39,679 nucleotides of DNA from an uncultured Methanomicrobiales archaeon (GCA_903926075.1 CAIYHQ010000114.1:1-39679), one strand, 5' to 3'. Shown: positions 16,616-24,189, numbered from the stretch's first letter. The notes: generated by a model from the sequence alone, not told the origin. Numbers and translations: made by a program.

Positions 16616-16810
16616 TCATTCCCTGAATCCAATACCAGTCCATAAGCCTGCTATGAGGCCTTTTTCGACTTAATGATACTGTGATGTAAAGATTTCAGGT
16701 ACGTTTAGAAGTGAGGACTAAGCTGACAATTTCTGTAGAGTGAGGAGATACATGAAAGGAGGCCATTATTCTATTGATCTTGTGGAAGGAATCTGTACCC
16801 TCACACTGGC
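16616..16810 (-). pseudogene. Remnant of a second flavin oxidase/toroid gene (3' end)
   Basis: The last codons read VEKGLIAGLWTGIGFRE and stop at 16616. This matches the end of the intact oxidase at 20400 (VDKGLIAGAWAAIAIRE). Further upstream, short matches reappear in shifting frames (LHHS for LYHS; PPFMYLL for EPVLYYL), so several indels and stops have accumulated. Beyond about 16810 I see no similarity. Its place, 77 bases before precursor 2, mirrors the 59-base gap between the intact oxidase and precursor 6. Confidence 0.6.
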
Positions 16811-17080
16811 CTGCTGAACAGAATATATGTGTCGTGTTGAGACGATGAGTCATTATTCAATAATATTCTGAAGTTATAACAACTCTAAAAATTTTTCAAC
16901 CGTTAAATCAGCATCCCTGATGATGATCCGCAAAGTCCCACGGGCAACCCTGGATGATTGGGAACAGTCAGCGGGCGTCTGACTGGATGCATTAGATGGA
17001 TATGACTTCCTTTCTGGTCGCTGATTTTATAACCCAGTTTACCGAGGATTTTTACTACTTCCTTACCGGACAGGATAGGA

Positions 17081-17094
17081 ACCCAAGTTTGCCA
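17081..17094. repeat. Insertion sequence terminal inverted repeat, left
   Basis: ACCCAAGTTTGCCA, the exact reverse complement of 18655-18668. Confidence 0.88.
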
Positions 17095-17190
17095 GTTAGG
17101 TCAACTAACCTGTAGAAAGTGTAAACTATCTCAACCAATTTTTTGTCAGGAAAACCAATTTGACAGTCGATCAATTTTTCACATATAACC

Positions 17191-18618
17191 TCATGAAACC
17201 CCCCAGTTTGACCTTAAAATCATCATGTTAATAGCATCGAAGTTGGAGTAGACATACGTTTTAGTCTTCCGTTCCCATGAGTCCACGGTAACTGTCAAAT
17301 TCGATAGAGATTTTTTGATGAATTTTGTGGCTGTATGCTTCAGGTCAGATATTTCATATCTCATCAGCGAGACGAATAACTGAGCAATAAAACCAATGAT
17401 TGTTGCCCCATAAATGCTATTATTAGTCCATACTCTCAATGGTTTGATTTCAATCTCATTCTTCAGGGAGTTGAAAATCTTCTCGATTGAGTCTTTTTTT
17501 CGGTAAGTCAGAAGAGCTTCTTCAAGTGTCAAATTCTTACTTGATTTCAAGCAAAAAAATCCCTCTCTGCCTGTTATGATCTTTCCTTCGAGCAGTTCAA
17601 CCGCCTCTTCTTCACTAAGTTCCACAAGTTTTGTCTGGATGAAATATTCTACATCGATTAGCAGGTTATTAATCCTGAATCGTTTTGGTAGATTTTTCCC
17701 ACAATCTATGCTATCCTGTATAGCCTTTGCTTCATGAATCTGTCTCAATATTTTTCTCGCTCTTGATTCCAGTTGTTCTTTTTGAAGATTTTTTGAGAAG
17801 TAAAGATAATTTATACTGTTGGGCTTTTCGATTTTAATCCCTTTAATCCCCTTTTCTTCGTCAATTGTAACCGGATGGTATTCGTCAAATTTCGAAATTA
17901 TTCGGTCATCACTTTTGTTGAGCTTCTTTGCAGTCATGTACTGCAGATTGTCTGCCCGGATCATTGCAGTATTTGTGATACTGTTTGCGCCTTTATCAAA
18001 AATTACAAGGGAGTCTTTTTTTAGCCTATCTTTTATCTGGAGATAGGTTTTTTCGAAGTGTTTCTGATCGTTTGTATTACCTGGTTCAATGGTCAGTCCA
18101 ACCGGGATGTTTATCGGATCCGCAAGTTCACTGATACCAAGAGTAATCTGTTTTTTATCAGGTCGGTGATCACGACTGTAACCGTACTTTCCGAGTTTTG
18201 CTTCATTGCCATGCAGGACAATACTAGTCCAGTCCATATTGATGTCAGTATGCTCAAAATCATATCTTTCAAATATGACGTCTTGGATGTCGGAAATAAT
18301 CTGTTCCTTGTTTGCTCCGAGAGTTTCTAGAATACGATAAAGAGTTCTTTCACTTAATGATTCAAGGTCAAACATTTCAAGGACTTCATCTCGGTGTATC
18401 CATTCATGAGCCCGTTTTATGCTGAAATTATCATTCAATTTGTAACTGACGAGGGCTTTTAATAGCTTATTGATATCTATTCCATTTTTCTTGTGTTTCC
18501 CGAATATTTCACCGCAATTCAAAACATGATACAGCTTTTCAACAGCATAAATTGTTCCGATAGGAAAGGATATATTTAGGTTGGGAACAATTTCATAGGT
18601 TCCTGGTTTTTTGGGCAT
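17191..18618 (-). CDS. DDE transposase (IS1634/IS4-like)
   Basis: The intact 475-residue protein has acidic catalytic candidates in DINMDWTSIVLHG, in LVIFDKGANS, and a Glu in YRKKDSIEKIFNSLKNE, matching the Y-xx-R-type C-terminal signature of IS4-superfamily transposases. The N-terminal region (KLLKALVSYKLNDNFSIKRA) is helical and probably binds the ends. Length and motif spacing fit IS1634 better than short IS4 members, but I did not verify the family. It fills nearly all of the element. It is unrelated in sequence to the dead transposase at the left end of the window. Confidence 0.88.
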   Translation of the reverse strand: MPKKPGTYEIVPNLNISFPIGTIYAVEKLYHVLNCGEIFGKHKKNGIDINKLLKALVSYKLNDNFSIKRAHEWIHRDEVLEMFDLESLSERTLYRILETLGANKEQIISDIQDVIFERYDFEHTDINMDWTSIVLHGNEAKLGKYGYSRDHRPDKKQITLGISELADPINIPVGLTIEPGNTNDQKHFEKTYLQIKDRLKKDSLVIFDKGANSITNTAMIRADNLQYMTAKKLNKSDDRIISKFDEYHPVTIDEEKGIKGIKIEKPNSINYLYFSKNLQKEQLESRARKILRQIHEAKAIQDSIDCGKNLPKRFRINNLLIDVEYFIQTKLVELSEEEAVELLEGKIITGREGFFCLKSSKNLTLEEALLTYRKKDSIEKIFNSLKNEIEIKPLRVWTNNSIYGATIIGFIAQLFVSLMRYEISDLKHTATKFIKKSLSNLTVTVDSWERKTKTYVYSNFDAINMMILRSNWGVS

Positions 18619-18654
18619 AAATCAATTAGACCAGGAACACTCTTATTCTTTTAG

Positions 18655-18668
18655 TGGCAAACTTGGGT
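18655..18668. repeat. Insertion sequence terminal inverted repeat, right
   Basis: TGGCAAACTTGGGT, pairing with 17081-17094. Followed by AGGA, the same four bases that precede the left repeat. Confidence 0.88.
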
Positions 18669-18682
18669 AGGAAGTCTGTCCG

Positions 18683-18886
18683 TCATATGTCCACTGCGAC
18701 AAAGGTTTCTTTCACACCTGGACGGTGATAGAGGGGAATACCATCACGTGCGAGTGCGCTGAGGTGTAATTCGATAGCTTCGCCAATATTTTTCTTTGCC
18801 TCATCCTCGGTTTTTCCCTCCCCTGTTATTCGACTATCAACTAATAATGTCTGCACAGGGAGTATGGTTCTCACATGCTTTTCCAC
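18683..18886 (-). pseudogene. hicB: HicB-like antitoxin, 5' end fused into a precursor gene
   Basis: The part from about residue 20 on (ITGEGKTEDEAKKNIGEAIE, then LHLSALARDGIPL) matches the HicB/UPF0150 core with the usual C-terminal strand (ETFVAVDI). The only Met start lies at 18886 inside precursor 3. The first ~18 residues do not look like the HicB beta-strand start, so the original 5' end seems lost and replaced by the 3' end of the precursor gene. Its stop overlaps the ATG of hicA, the standard hicBA coupling. Since hicA is broken, selection on this gene is probably relaxed. It might still be translated from an alternative start. Confidence 0.65.
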
Positions 18887-19115
18887 AGTGACCGTCTTTT
18901 GAACAACTTGGATGCCAGGCCCCTCCAGCTACATCGGCTAATTCTTCATCTGAAACTTCTTCCCTGACCTCTTTCAGTTCAGCATCTGTGAAATCAAATC
19001 CTGCATTCATAATAAACTGCTTTCTATCCAGCGGTTTTGTCTCCTTCAGAGAATCCGCGAAAGATTGGTCTGATTTGATCTTTGTCATGAACTGCTTTGC
19101 ACTTTCGAGACTCAT
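18837..19115 (-). CDS. Nif11-type RiPP precursor peptide 3
   Basis: The start is the Met of MSLESAKQF at 19115, by comparison with the other precursors; the frame is open 18 codons upstream. The product has 92 residues: a leader ending ADVAGG and a 27-residue core, AWHPSC, then KDGHCGKACENHTPC and ADIIS. It lacks the fifth Cys of precursors 1, 2, 5 and 6, and it is the only core starting with Ala rather than Thr. Its last codons run into hicB-related DNA, so the C-terminal residues may come from a recombination joint. Promoter region resembles that of precursor 4. Confidence 0.9.
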   Translation of the reverse strand: MSLESAKQFMTKIKSDQSFADSLKETKPLDRKQFIMNAGFDFTDAELKEVREEVSDEELADVAGGAWHPSCSKDGHCGKACENHTPCADIIS

Positions 19116-19140
19116 AGAATGATATTTTTTTCCTATCCAG

Positions 19141-19155
19141 TTAAAGATTATGATT
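19141..19155 (-). promoter_or_regulatory. Putative promoter of precursor 3
   Basis: AATCATAATCTTTAA on the minus strand, 26-40 bases before the ATG. The stretch between it and the ATG (ACTGGATAGGAAAAAAATAT) is of the same type as for precursor 4 and differs from that of precursors 1, 2, 5 and 6. Confidence 0.4.
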
Positions 19156-19228
19156 CTTTCTTTAATCAATCATGCTACGATTTAAGTGATTCATATCTTC
19201 CTTAATTTTCTATCATAATCTGATTTTA

Positions 19229-19507
19229 TTAAGTCGGACGTATATCTTTACAAACATGATTTTCGCATGATTTTCCACAGTGACCGTCCTTTGAGCAACT
19301 TGGATGCCAGGTCCCACCTGCGACAGCGGTTAATTCTTCATCTGACACCTCTTCTCTAACCTCTTTCAGTTCAGCATCCGTGAAATCAAATCCTGCATCC
19401 AATATGAACTGCTTTCTTTCAACTGGTTTTGTCTGTTTAAGAGTATCCGCAAAAGACTGGTCTGATTTGACCTTTGCCATGAACTGCTTTGCACTCAGAA
19501 GACTCAT
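19229..19507 (-). CDS. Nif11-type RiPP precursor peptide 4
   Basis: The start is the Met of MSLLSAKQF at 19507, aligned with its paralogs; seven further codons are open upstream. 92 residues: a leader ending TAVAGG and a 27-residue core, TWHPSC, KDGHCGKSCENHVC, KDIRPT. It carries four core Cys; the fifth Cys seen in precursor 5 (KDTC) is Arg-containing sequence here. The region SKDGHCGK is shared with precursor 3, and the promoter type also pairs it with 3, so these two probably arose from each other. Confidence 0.92.
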   Translation of the reverse strand: MSLLSAKQFMAKVKSDQSFADTLKQTKPVERKQFILDAGFDFTDAELKEVREEVSDEELTAVAGGTWHPSCSKDGHCGKSCENHVCKDIRPT

Positions 19508-19530
19508 TGAAAGATATTCTTTTCCCAAAT

Positions 19531-19545
19531 AGTTAAATATTATGG
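19531..19545 (-). promoter_or_regulatory. Putative promoter of precursor 4
   Basis: CCATAATATTTAACT on the minus strand ends 23 bases before the ATG; followed by a GGGAAAAGAATATC stretch related to that of precursor 3. No Shine-Dalgarno sequence. Confidence 0.42.
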
Positions 19546-19614
19546 TTTGTTTTGTACATTTTAATAAGATTTAATTGATTACTATCTTCTATTCATTTGA
19601 ATAATAAACTGATA

Positions 19615-19896
19615 TTATTCAACTGGACAAGTATCTTTACAAACATGCTTTTCGCATGTTACTCCACAATGACCATCATTTGAGCAATTAGGATGCCAGG
19701 TCCCTCCAGCAACGGCATTTAATTCTTCATCTGATATCTCTTCCCTGGCCTGTTTCAACTCATCGTCAGTAAAATCAAACCCTGCGTCAGTGATAAACTT
19801 TTTTCGGTCTTCTGTTTTTGTTAGTTTCAGGGCATCCGCAAATGATTTATCGTTTTTTACCTTCTTCATGAATTTTTGTGCACTTAGAAGACTCAT
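19615..19896 (-). CDS. Nif11-type RiPP precursor peptide 5
   Basis: 93 residues: 65-residue leader (MSLLSAQKFMKKVKNDKSFA, later DDELKQAREEISDEEL) ending NAVAGG, and a 28-residue core TWHPNC, NDGHCGVTCEKHVC, KDTCPVE with five Cys. Leader wording pairs it with precursor 1 (KTxDRKKFI, FTDDELKQ), and so does its upstream DNA, which is almost identical to that of 1 over 36 bases. That link between opposite ends of the array supports block duplication. No Shine-Dalgarno site. Confidence 0.92.
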   Translation of the reverse strand: MSLLSAQKFMKKVKNDKSFADALKLTKTEDRKKFITDAGFDFTDDELKQAREEISDEELNAVAGGTWHPNCSNDGHCGVTCEKHVCKDTCPVE

Positions 19897-19915
19897 GGAA
19901 GGTTATTATGTACGT

Positions 19916-19932
19916 GATAAGGAAATAGTTTT
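19916..19932 (-). promoter_or_regulatory. Putative promoter of precursor 5
   Basis: AAAACTATTTCCTTATC on the minus strand, starting 36 bases before the ATG; one base different from the element of precursor 1. Confidence 0.5.
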
Positions 19933-20055
19933 GGTTGTCTTTAATAAAATCAAATCGGGCAATAATTAAAAGTTAGAAATCATGGGAGAATTTTCTCTTT
20001 AACTTCCCAACATAAAAAGAAAATAAATTCCTTCTTAATATCAATTTCAGTTTAT

Positions 20056-20340
20056 TCAAAATTCACATGGTTCTTTGTTACAGGGACTATGGTTTTCACA
20101 TGTTCTTCCACAATGACCATCATTTGAGCAATTAGGATGCCAGGTCCCTCCAGCGACAGCGGTTAATTCTTCATCTGTGACTTTTTCCCTGGCCTCTTTC
20201 AATTCAGCATCAGTAAAATCAAATCCTGCATTTGTAATGAACTGCTTTCTATCCAGGGATTTTGTTTGCTTCAGAGAATCAGTAAATGAGGTATCTGTTT
20301 TAATCTTTTGTAGGAATTGCTGTGCACTTTCGAGACTCAT
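20056..20340 (-). CDS. Nif11-type RiPP precursor peptide 6
   Basis: 94 residues: leader (MSLESAQQFLQKIKTDTSFT and on) ending TAVAGG and a 29-residue core TWHPNC, NDGHCGRTCENHSPC, NKEPCEF with five Cys. It is the first precursor after the oxidase gene (59-base gap), so it may be co-transcribed with the maturases as well as from its own promoter. Like precursor 3, it has four rather than three residues between the CE and the next Cys. Confidence 0.92.
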   Translation of the reverse strand: MSLESAQQFLQKIKTDTSFTDSLKQTKSLDRKQFITNAGFDFTDAELKEAREKVTDEELTAVAGGTWHPNCSNDGHCGRTCENHSPCNKEPCEF

Positions 20341-20359
20341 AGACTGATATTGTATGCCT

Positions 20360-20376
20360 GATAAATAAATACTTTT
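20360..20376 (-). promoter_or_regulatory. Putative promoter of precursor 6
   Basis: AAAAGTATTTATTTATC on the minus strand, 36 to 20 bases before the ATG; same position and wording as in precursors 1 and 5. It lies in the short gap after the oxidase stop codon. Confidence 0.5.
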
Positions 20377-20399
20377 GTCAGGTGAAATTATTTAAACTG

Positions 20400-22595
20400 C
20401 TATATTACCCCCGATTCCCTGATTGCAATGGCAGCCCAGGCCCCGGCTATAAGACCTTTGTCAACAGAGTGATACAACCGGCTTCTTTCCCTGGTTTTCT
20501 TTACAAGATAGTACAATACAGGTTCCCCTCCTTTGTGGAGTCCTTCCGGGCATGCCAGTTTAAGAAACCTTATTCCGGAAATTAATGCAGTTCGTACCTC
20601 TTTTAGTGAGATTACACTTCCTGTTGCGTAAGGTGAATTGTACCACAAGCTAAGGATTAACAGTGCTGCCGAGGTATCAATGACTGAAGAATTTACCGTT
20701 CCATTTCGAAAGGAGGATAGTACTGAACTGGTCGCCCGTTCTACTAAAGAAATTGCGTATTCATCTCCCTCTATGAGTAGACGAACTGCATACAATGTCG
20801 TTATCATCTGTGAAGGAAACCACTTGCCTTGCCATAACCCGTCATTTTTTTGATTTTTCGAAACAAATATGCGACAGGAAGAGATTACAGGGGAGTATCT
20901 TTCAGAATCAATGAGGCCCAGAAGATACCCGGCATGGGCTGTAGCATCAATGGAAGGTCCAAGCCAGTATTTATTTTCGCTCTTACAAATCGTGTTAAAT
21001 GCTCCTTCTTTTACGTTATACCAGGTCTTTATAAGTTGTTCTGCACTTTTTCGAATAAACCCGTCATCAGATTTACATGAGATAAGGCCTTCAAGGACAG
21101 GGAGAGTATCTTCAGCAGTCACGCCAAAACCATTCTGGTATTCCCATAATCCTTCCTGAGAATTTTCAATAAGGTATTTTTTCAGGTCTCTGTCATGCGA
21201 GGCCTGAAGGACTATCCCATAAAAAGCGATATTACCCGCCTCATATTTCCTGACAAACCTGGGAGTTTCTTTGAAGAGATCATACACCCACACATCAGTT
21301 AGATACCGGTAATTCCAGGTATCCGGACCGGGACCGAATCCATGTAATCGTCTTACTGCTGCTGCTTGTTTTATTCCAGATATAACCGCAGCACTCATTC
21401 CGTACGGCATAGGGTTCTCTCTCTCAACAAACCCCCACTCACCTGCAAGATAAATTCCGGGAAATGGCCTTAATACTTCCGGACGAAACTCTTTAACCAT
21501 TTCCTCTGTTATAACAGGTCCGACTGCTTCCCATCGTTTTATATCCTGAAATATTTTGTGAGATTGTTTAATTTCCCCGATTTCAAGGAGACAGATTGTG
21601 CTCCAGGCCTCTGCAAGGATCTTATCATCATCCATCTCAAGGGCCAGATCTGCTTTTTGTCCTGCATAATAGATGACAAGAAGATTATAACCTGTCTTCC
21701 CTGTGTTCTGTTTAATTACAGTGCTAATTGGTCCGTCCGGCACTACAATGTATGAAAAATCCTTGATAAACGCTCCTTTCAACCCAAACACAACAGTAAT
21801 ACCAGGCCTGTAGCAGATTAAATCAAGAAATAATTTCAGATCATCAGGGATAACCGGAAGAATATTTTGTACATAGGGAGAAGGTACAGTAATAATTACT
21901 GCTTTTGAATAAGTAGTGAATAAAACTCCATTCTTAGCAAATTCAATGCACACTTTCTCCCTATGATTCAGTACCTTTGTGACTAAAGCTTCGGTTACTG
22001 GTTCTATCCCTGCTTTCTTCAACCGTTCCAGAAATAAATCAGGAATAATTCTGTTTCCTCCCTGAAAATGCCGGGTTTCATGAAGCGACCAGGCATCACG
22101 GTAACGCTCTCCGACATAATCTTTCATCTCACCTGGATGGATAACCTTGAAAAAAGCATTCAGCAGATGATATTCTTCATCGTCTGAATTAATTCTTCGT
22201 TGTTCTATTGCAATCTGGGCCTGAAGCGAAAGGAAAGGGTCTATCTCATCAAGGCAGTCCTGAACAGAACCTCCTAAAATCGTCTTTCCATTATACCTGA
22301 TACCGATACAGGAGGGTTCAGTTATTAAATCAGGAAGGCTGCATGAAAAAGGAAGATATTTTGGGGAAAATCCAAAGATAGCCCCTACGTCATAGCACAC
22401 TCCTTCGTTTATTCTTGTTTCAACTCTTCCACCCGTATTAGCTTCTTTTTCGAGGAGGAGAATTTTCTTGTCTCTGAGTTTCCATGCTGATGCCAGGCCT
22501 GAGAGACCGGCACCAACAATAATGACATCATACATTTCATCAATTGATAAATACGGGTCACCTGACCTGAGTACACTGTTTTCAATCAGGTTCAT
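20400..22595 (-). CDS. FAD-dependent amine-oxidase-like enzyme fused to an alpha/alpha-toroid domain
   Basis: Residues 20-430 are a flavin oxidase of the amine oxidase / phytoene desaturase / protoporphyrinogen oxidase class. Evidence: dinucleotide fold DVIIVGAGLSGLASAWKL (22-39), LLLEKEANTGGRVET (46-60), and near residue 380 the FAD-closing motif GIYLAGEWGF followed by PYGMSAAVISG. Residues ~440-731 are helical with terpene-cyclase/prenyltransferase-like repeats (SQEGLWEYQNGFG, NDGLWQGKWFPSQMITTLYA, EGLHKGG), an alpha/alpha toroid. No secretion signal. A second start is possible at residue 21. It lies between the radical SAM genes and the precursors, all on one strand, so I infer a tailoring role on the peptide, perhaps side-chain or backbone oxidation with the toroid holding the substrate. 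A substrate unrelated to the peptide cannot be excluded. A decayed second copy is at 16616. Confidence 0.85.
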   Translation of the reverse strand: MNLIENSVLRSGDPYLSIDEMYDVIIVGAGLSGLASAWKLRDKKILLLEKEANTGGRVETRINEGVCYDVGAIFGFSPKYLPFSCSLPDLITEPSCIGIRYNGKTILGGSVQDCLDEIDPFLSLQAQIAIEQRRINSDDEEYHLLNAFFKVIHPGEMKDYVGERYRDAWSLHETRHFQGGNRIIPDLFLERLKKAGIEPVTEALVTKVLNHREKVCIEFAKNGVLFTTYSKAVIITVPSPYVQNILPVIPDDLKLFLDLICYRPGITVVFGLKGAFIKDFSYIVVPDGPISTVIKQNTGKTGYNLLVIYYAGQKADLALEMDDDKILAEAWSTICLLEIGEIKQSHKIFQDIKRWEAVGPVITEEMVKEFRPEVLRPFPGIYLAGEWGFVERENPMPYGMSAAVISGIKQAAAVRRLHGFGPGPDTWNYRYLTDVWVYDLFKETPRFVRKYEAGNIAFYGIVLQASHDRDLKKYLIENSQEGLWEYQNGFGVTAEDTLPVLEGLISCKSDDGFIRKSAEQLIKTWYNVKEGAFNTICKSENKYWLGPSIDATAHAGYLLGLIDSERYSPVISSCRIFVSKNQKNDGLWQGKWFPSQMITTLYAVRLLIEGDEYAISLVERATSSVLSSFRNGTVNSSVIDTSAALLILSLWYNSPYATGSVISLKEVRTALISGIRFLKLACPEGLHKGGEPVLYYLVKKTRERSRLYHSVDKGLIAGAWAAIAIRESGVI

Positions 22596-22647
22596 ACTTC
22601 CACTATCACCTTCCGAATTGTTTTATCTGGTTGTTATCCTTGTTTTA

Positions 22648-24132
22648 TTAAAAATCAAAAATGCATGATCCTTTTTTCAGAATCCCGACCTCCTCAAGAA
22701 ATTCACGGTCTCCAGGTTGGTATAGGCTATCTACATGGATTGCAAGCTCTGACTCTTTTCTCATCATATCGCATGAATGCTCAGGTGGATGAAAAATGTT
22801 ACCTGTAAGAACAAGGTTATCATATGCACAGGACCCTCCACACGCAAACCGTGCAAAACACTCTATGCATTCAGCGTTTTCCAGGAGCTGGTGAGATTCA
22901 AAACAGAGTCTTTTGCAAGGTCCTTGTGTATGGATTGAACCAAGACAAAATTTTTCCGCACCAACAAAACGGTGGCATGGATAGATCTTCCCATCTACTG
23001 CGACAACAAGCATTGACCTTCCGACAGCACAGAACTGATATTTTTTATAAGGTTCCCACCCAGATAAAATACGAGTGATCTTCCGGTTTTTTTTAATTTC
23101 TACTAAAACATCTGATTTATGGTTTTTCAAAGCTGATACTGCTGTCTTTACCTGTTCCTTAAGGTTTTCGTATTCTTCAAGGTATATTCTCTCCTCTTTC
23201 ACTCCCTTTTTATCAGAGGAATTGTATTCGTCGATATCAGTTTTCATGCAAAAATCTGCAGGATCTTTTTTATTCTCTATTTCCAGGAGACAGGGAGTTG
23301 CTGGAATTACCTGACAATCTGAAAATCCCAGCCTTTTTAGTTCTTTTAAAACAAGATTTTCATCAGCATCTTTCCATAATGTAGCCCTGACATGTAAATC
23401 AGGTATCTTTTCCTGCAATTTTCGTATATTATCAATTACCAGCTCATATGAGTCCTTACCATTCTTCATGATGCGATTATTTCTCTGGTACTCTGGAGGG
23501 CCATCAAAACTTATGAGTGGGCGAATTCCTTCAGCAACAAAAAAATCTATTATCTCATCATTAAGCAGCGTGGCATTTGTGGTAAGGCCAAAGGAAACTT
23601 TCTTTCCTGGTTCTTTTTCTTTTACATAAGAGACGATATCGCGGATTAATGAAAAATTCAGCAGAGGTTCACCGCCAAAAAAAACGAAAGTCAGTTCAGG
23701 AGCCTCTTTAGCTTCAAGGATGAACCAGTCAACTGCCAATTTAGCTGTTCTGATGTCCATGTGACCGCGACCACCATAATGTCCTCCCTGTCCATAGCAG
23801 TAAACACAAGCCATGTTACATTCCTGTGTGACCATAAGTTCCATTGTTCTTAGCTGGAGGACATGAGGTAGTGCTGTTTTCCATGCTTTCCTGTCAAGTT
23901 CAAGATATCCAGGGTAATCCCGGGGATCATCCGGACTCGCTATAAGTCTGAACCTGTAAAATAATTCAATCTCTTCAGAATTAGCAAGTGCCTCCATCTT
24001 TCCTTCTCTTTCTAAAAGGAATGAATATTCACTTTCATTAATACAATCATAAAAGAGAGACCTGGTCCTAAGGACATAATACCTTTTATCGATTGTGAAA
24101 ACATGAAACGGTTTTATTCGGATATTTTCCAT
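22648..24132 (-). CDS. Radical SAM/SPASM peptide maturase A
   Basis: 494 residues. The N-terminal ~95 residues (PFHVFTIDKRYYVLRTRSLF) resemble the substrate-recognition start of QhpD/SCIFF-maturase-type enzymes. The radical SAM core begins TQECNMACVYCYG, with C105, C109 and C112 binding the SAM cluster; FFGGEPLLNF and TTNATLLND follow. The SPASM region (from about residue 368) has C368, C386 (DGKIYPCH), C396, C422, C425, C431 and C435 (CFARFACGGSC) and C454, enough for two auxiliary 4Fe-4S clusters. C406 and C410 are extra and absent from enzyme B. This class forms thioether or other links on Cys-rich peptides, so the precursors are the expected substrates. AAGGG precedes the ATG. Transcribed after enzyme B. 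Confidence 0.93.
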   Translation of the reverse strand: MENIRIKPFHVFTIDKRYYVLRTRSLFYDCINESEYSFLLEREGKMEALANSEEIELFYRFRLIASPDDPRDYPGYLELDRKAWKTALPHVLQLRTMELMVTQECNMACVYCYGQGGHYGGRGHMDIRTAKLAVDWFILEAKEAPELTFVFFGGEPLLNFSLIRDIVSYVKEKEPGKKVSFGLTTNATLLNDEIIDFFVAEGIRPLISFDGPPEYQRNNRIMKNGKDSYELVIDNIRKLQEKIPDLHVRATLWKDADENLVLKELKRLGFSDCQVIPATPCLLEIENKKDPADFCMKTDIDEYNSSDKKGVKEERIYLEEYENLKEQVKTAVSALKNHKSDVLVEIKKNRKITRILSGWEPYKKYQFCAVGRSMLVVAVDGKIYPCHRFVGAEKFCLGSIHTQGPCKRLCFESHQLLENAECIECFARFACGGSCAYDNLVLTGNIFHPPEHSCDMMRKESELAIHVDSLYQPGDREFLEEVGILKKGSCIFDF

Positions 24133-24189
24133 TGAATCCCTTTATAAGAATGGTCTTAATTATCGATTACTTCGTATGATATCTAATAT

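Larger units (their letters stand above)
17081..18668. mobile_element. Complete insertion sequence, 1588 bp, IS1634/IS4-like
   Basis: One transposase gene flanked by 14-base perfect terminal inverted repeats: ACCCAAGTTTGCCA at 17081-17094 and its complement at 18655-18668. AGGA (or TAGGA, as one base is ambiguous) directly borders both ends, at 17076-17080 and 18668-18672. That is a 4-5 base target duplication. The ends and the transposase are intact, so the insertion looks recent. It lies inside hicA, between the two groups of precursor genes. Confidence 0.9.
16874..18686 (-). pseudogene. hicA: hicA toxin gene split by an insertion sequence and frameshifted
   Basis: The first six codons lie at 18669-18686 and read MTDRLP; the ATG overlaps the hicB stop by four bases. 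The insertion sequence at 17081-18668 follows. The gene resumes at 17080; removing one copy of the TCCT(A) target repeat gives MTDRLPILSGKEVVKILGKL in one frame, the start of a HicA mRNA-interferase domain. It continues with KGSHIHLMHP (catalytic His region) and LTVPNHPGLPVG. One base is missing near 16940; the next frame then gives TLRIIIRDADLTVEKFLELL and a stop at 16874. With both lesions no active toxin can be made. The reconstruction rests on directly read sequence. Confidence 0.85.

Noticed and set aside
16540-16873. Possible non-coding RNA between precursor 2 and hicA
   Set aside because: Most of it is explained by the decayed oxidase tail and the promoter of precursor 2; no stable stem-loop set was evident by eye.
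18837-19169. Longer start for precursor 3 at 19169
   Set aside because: The other precursors start at MSL, and the 36 bases before that Met carry the conserved promoter-like element, so the upstream codons are unlikely to be translated.
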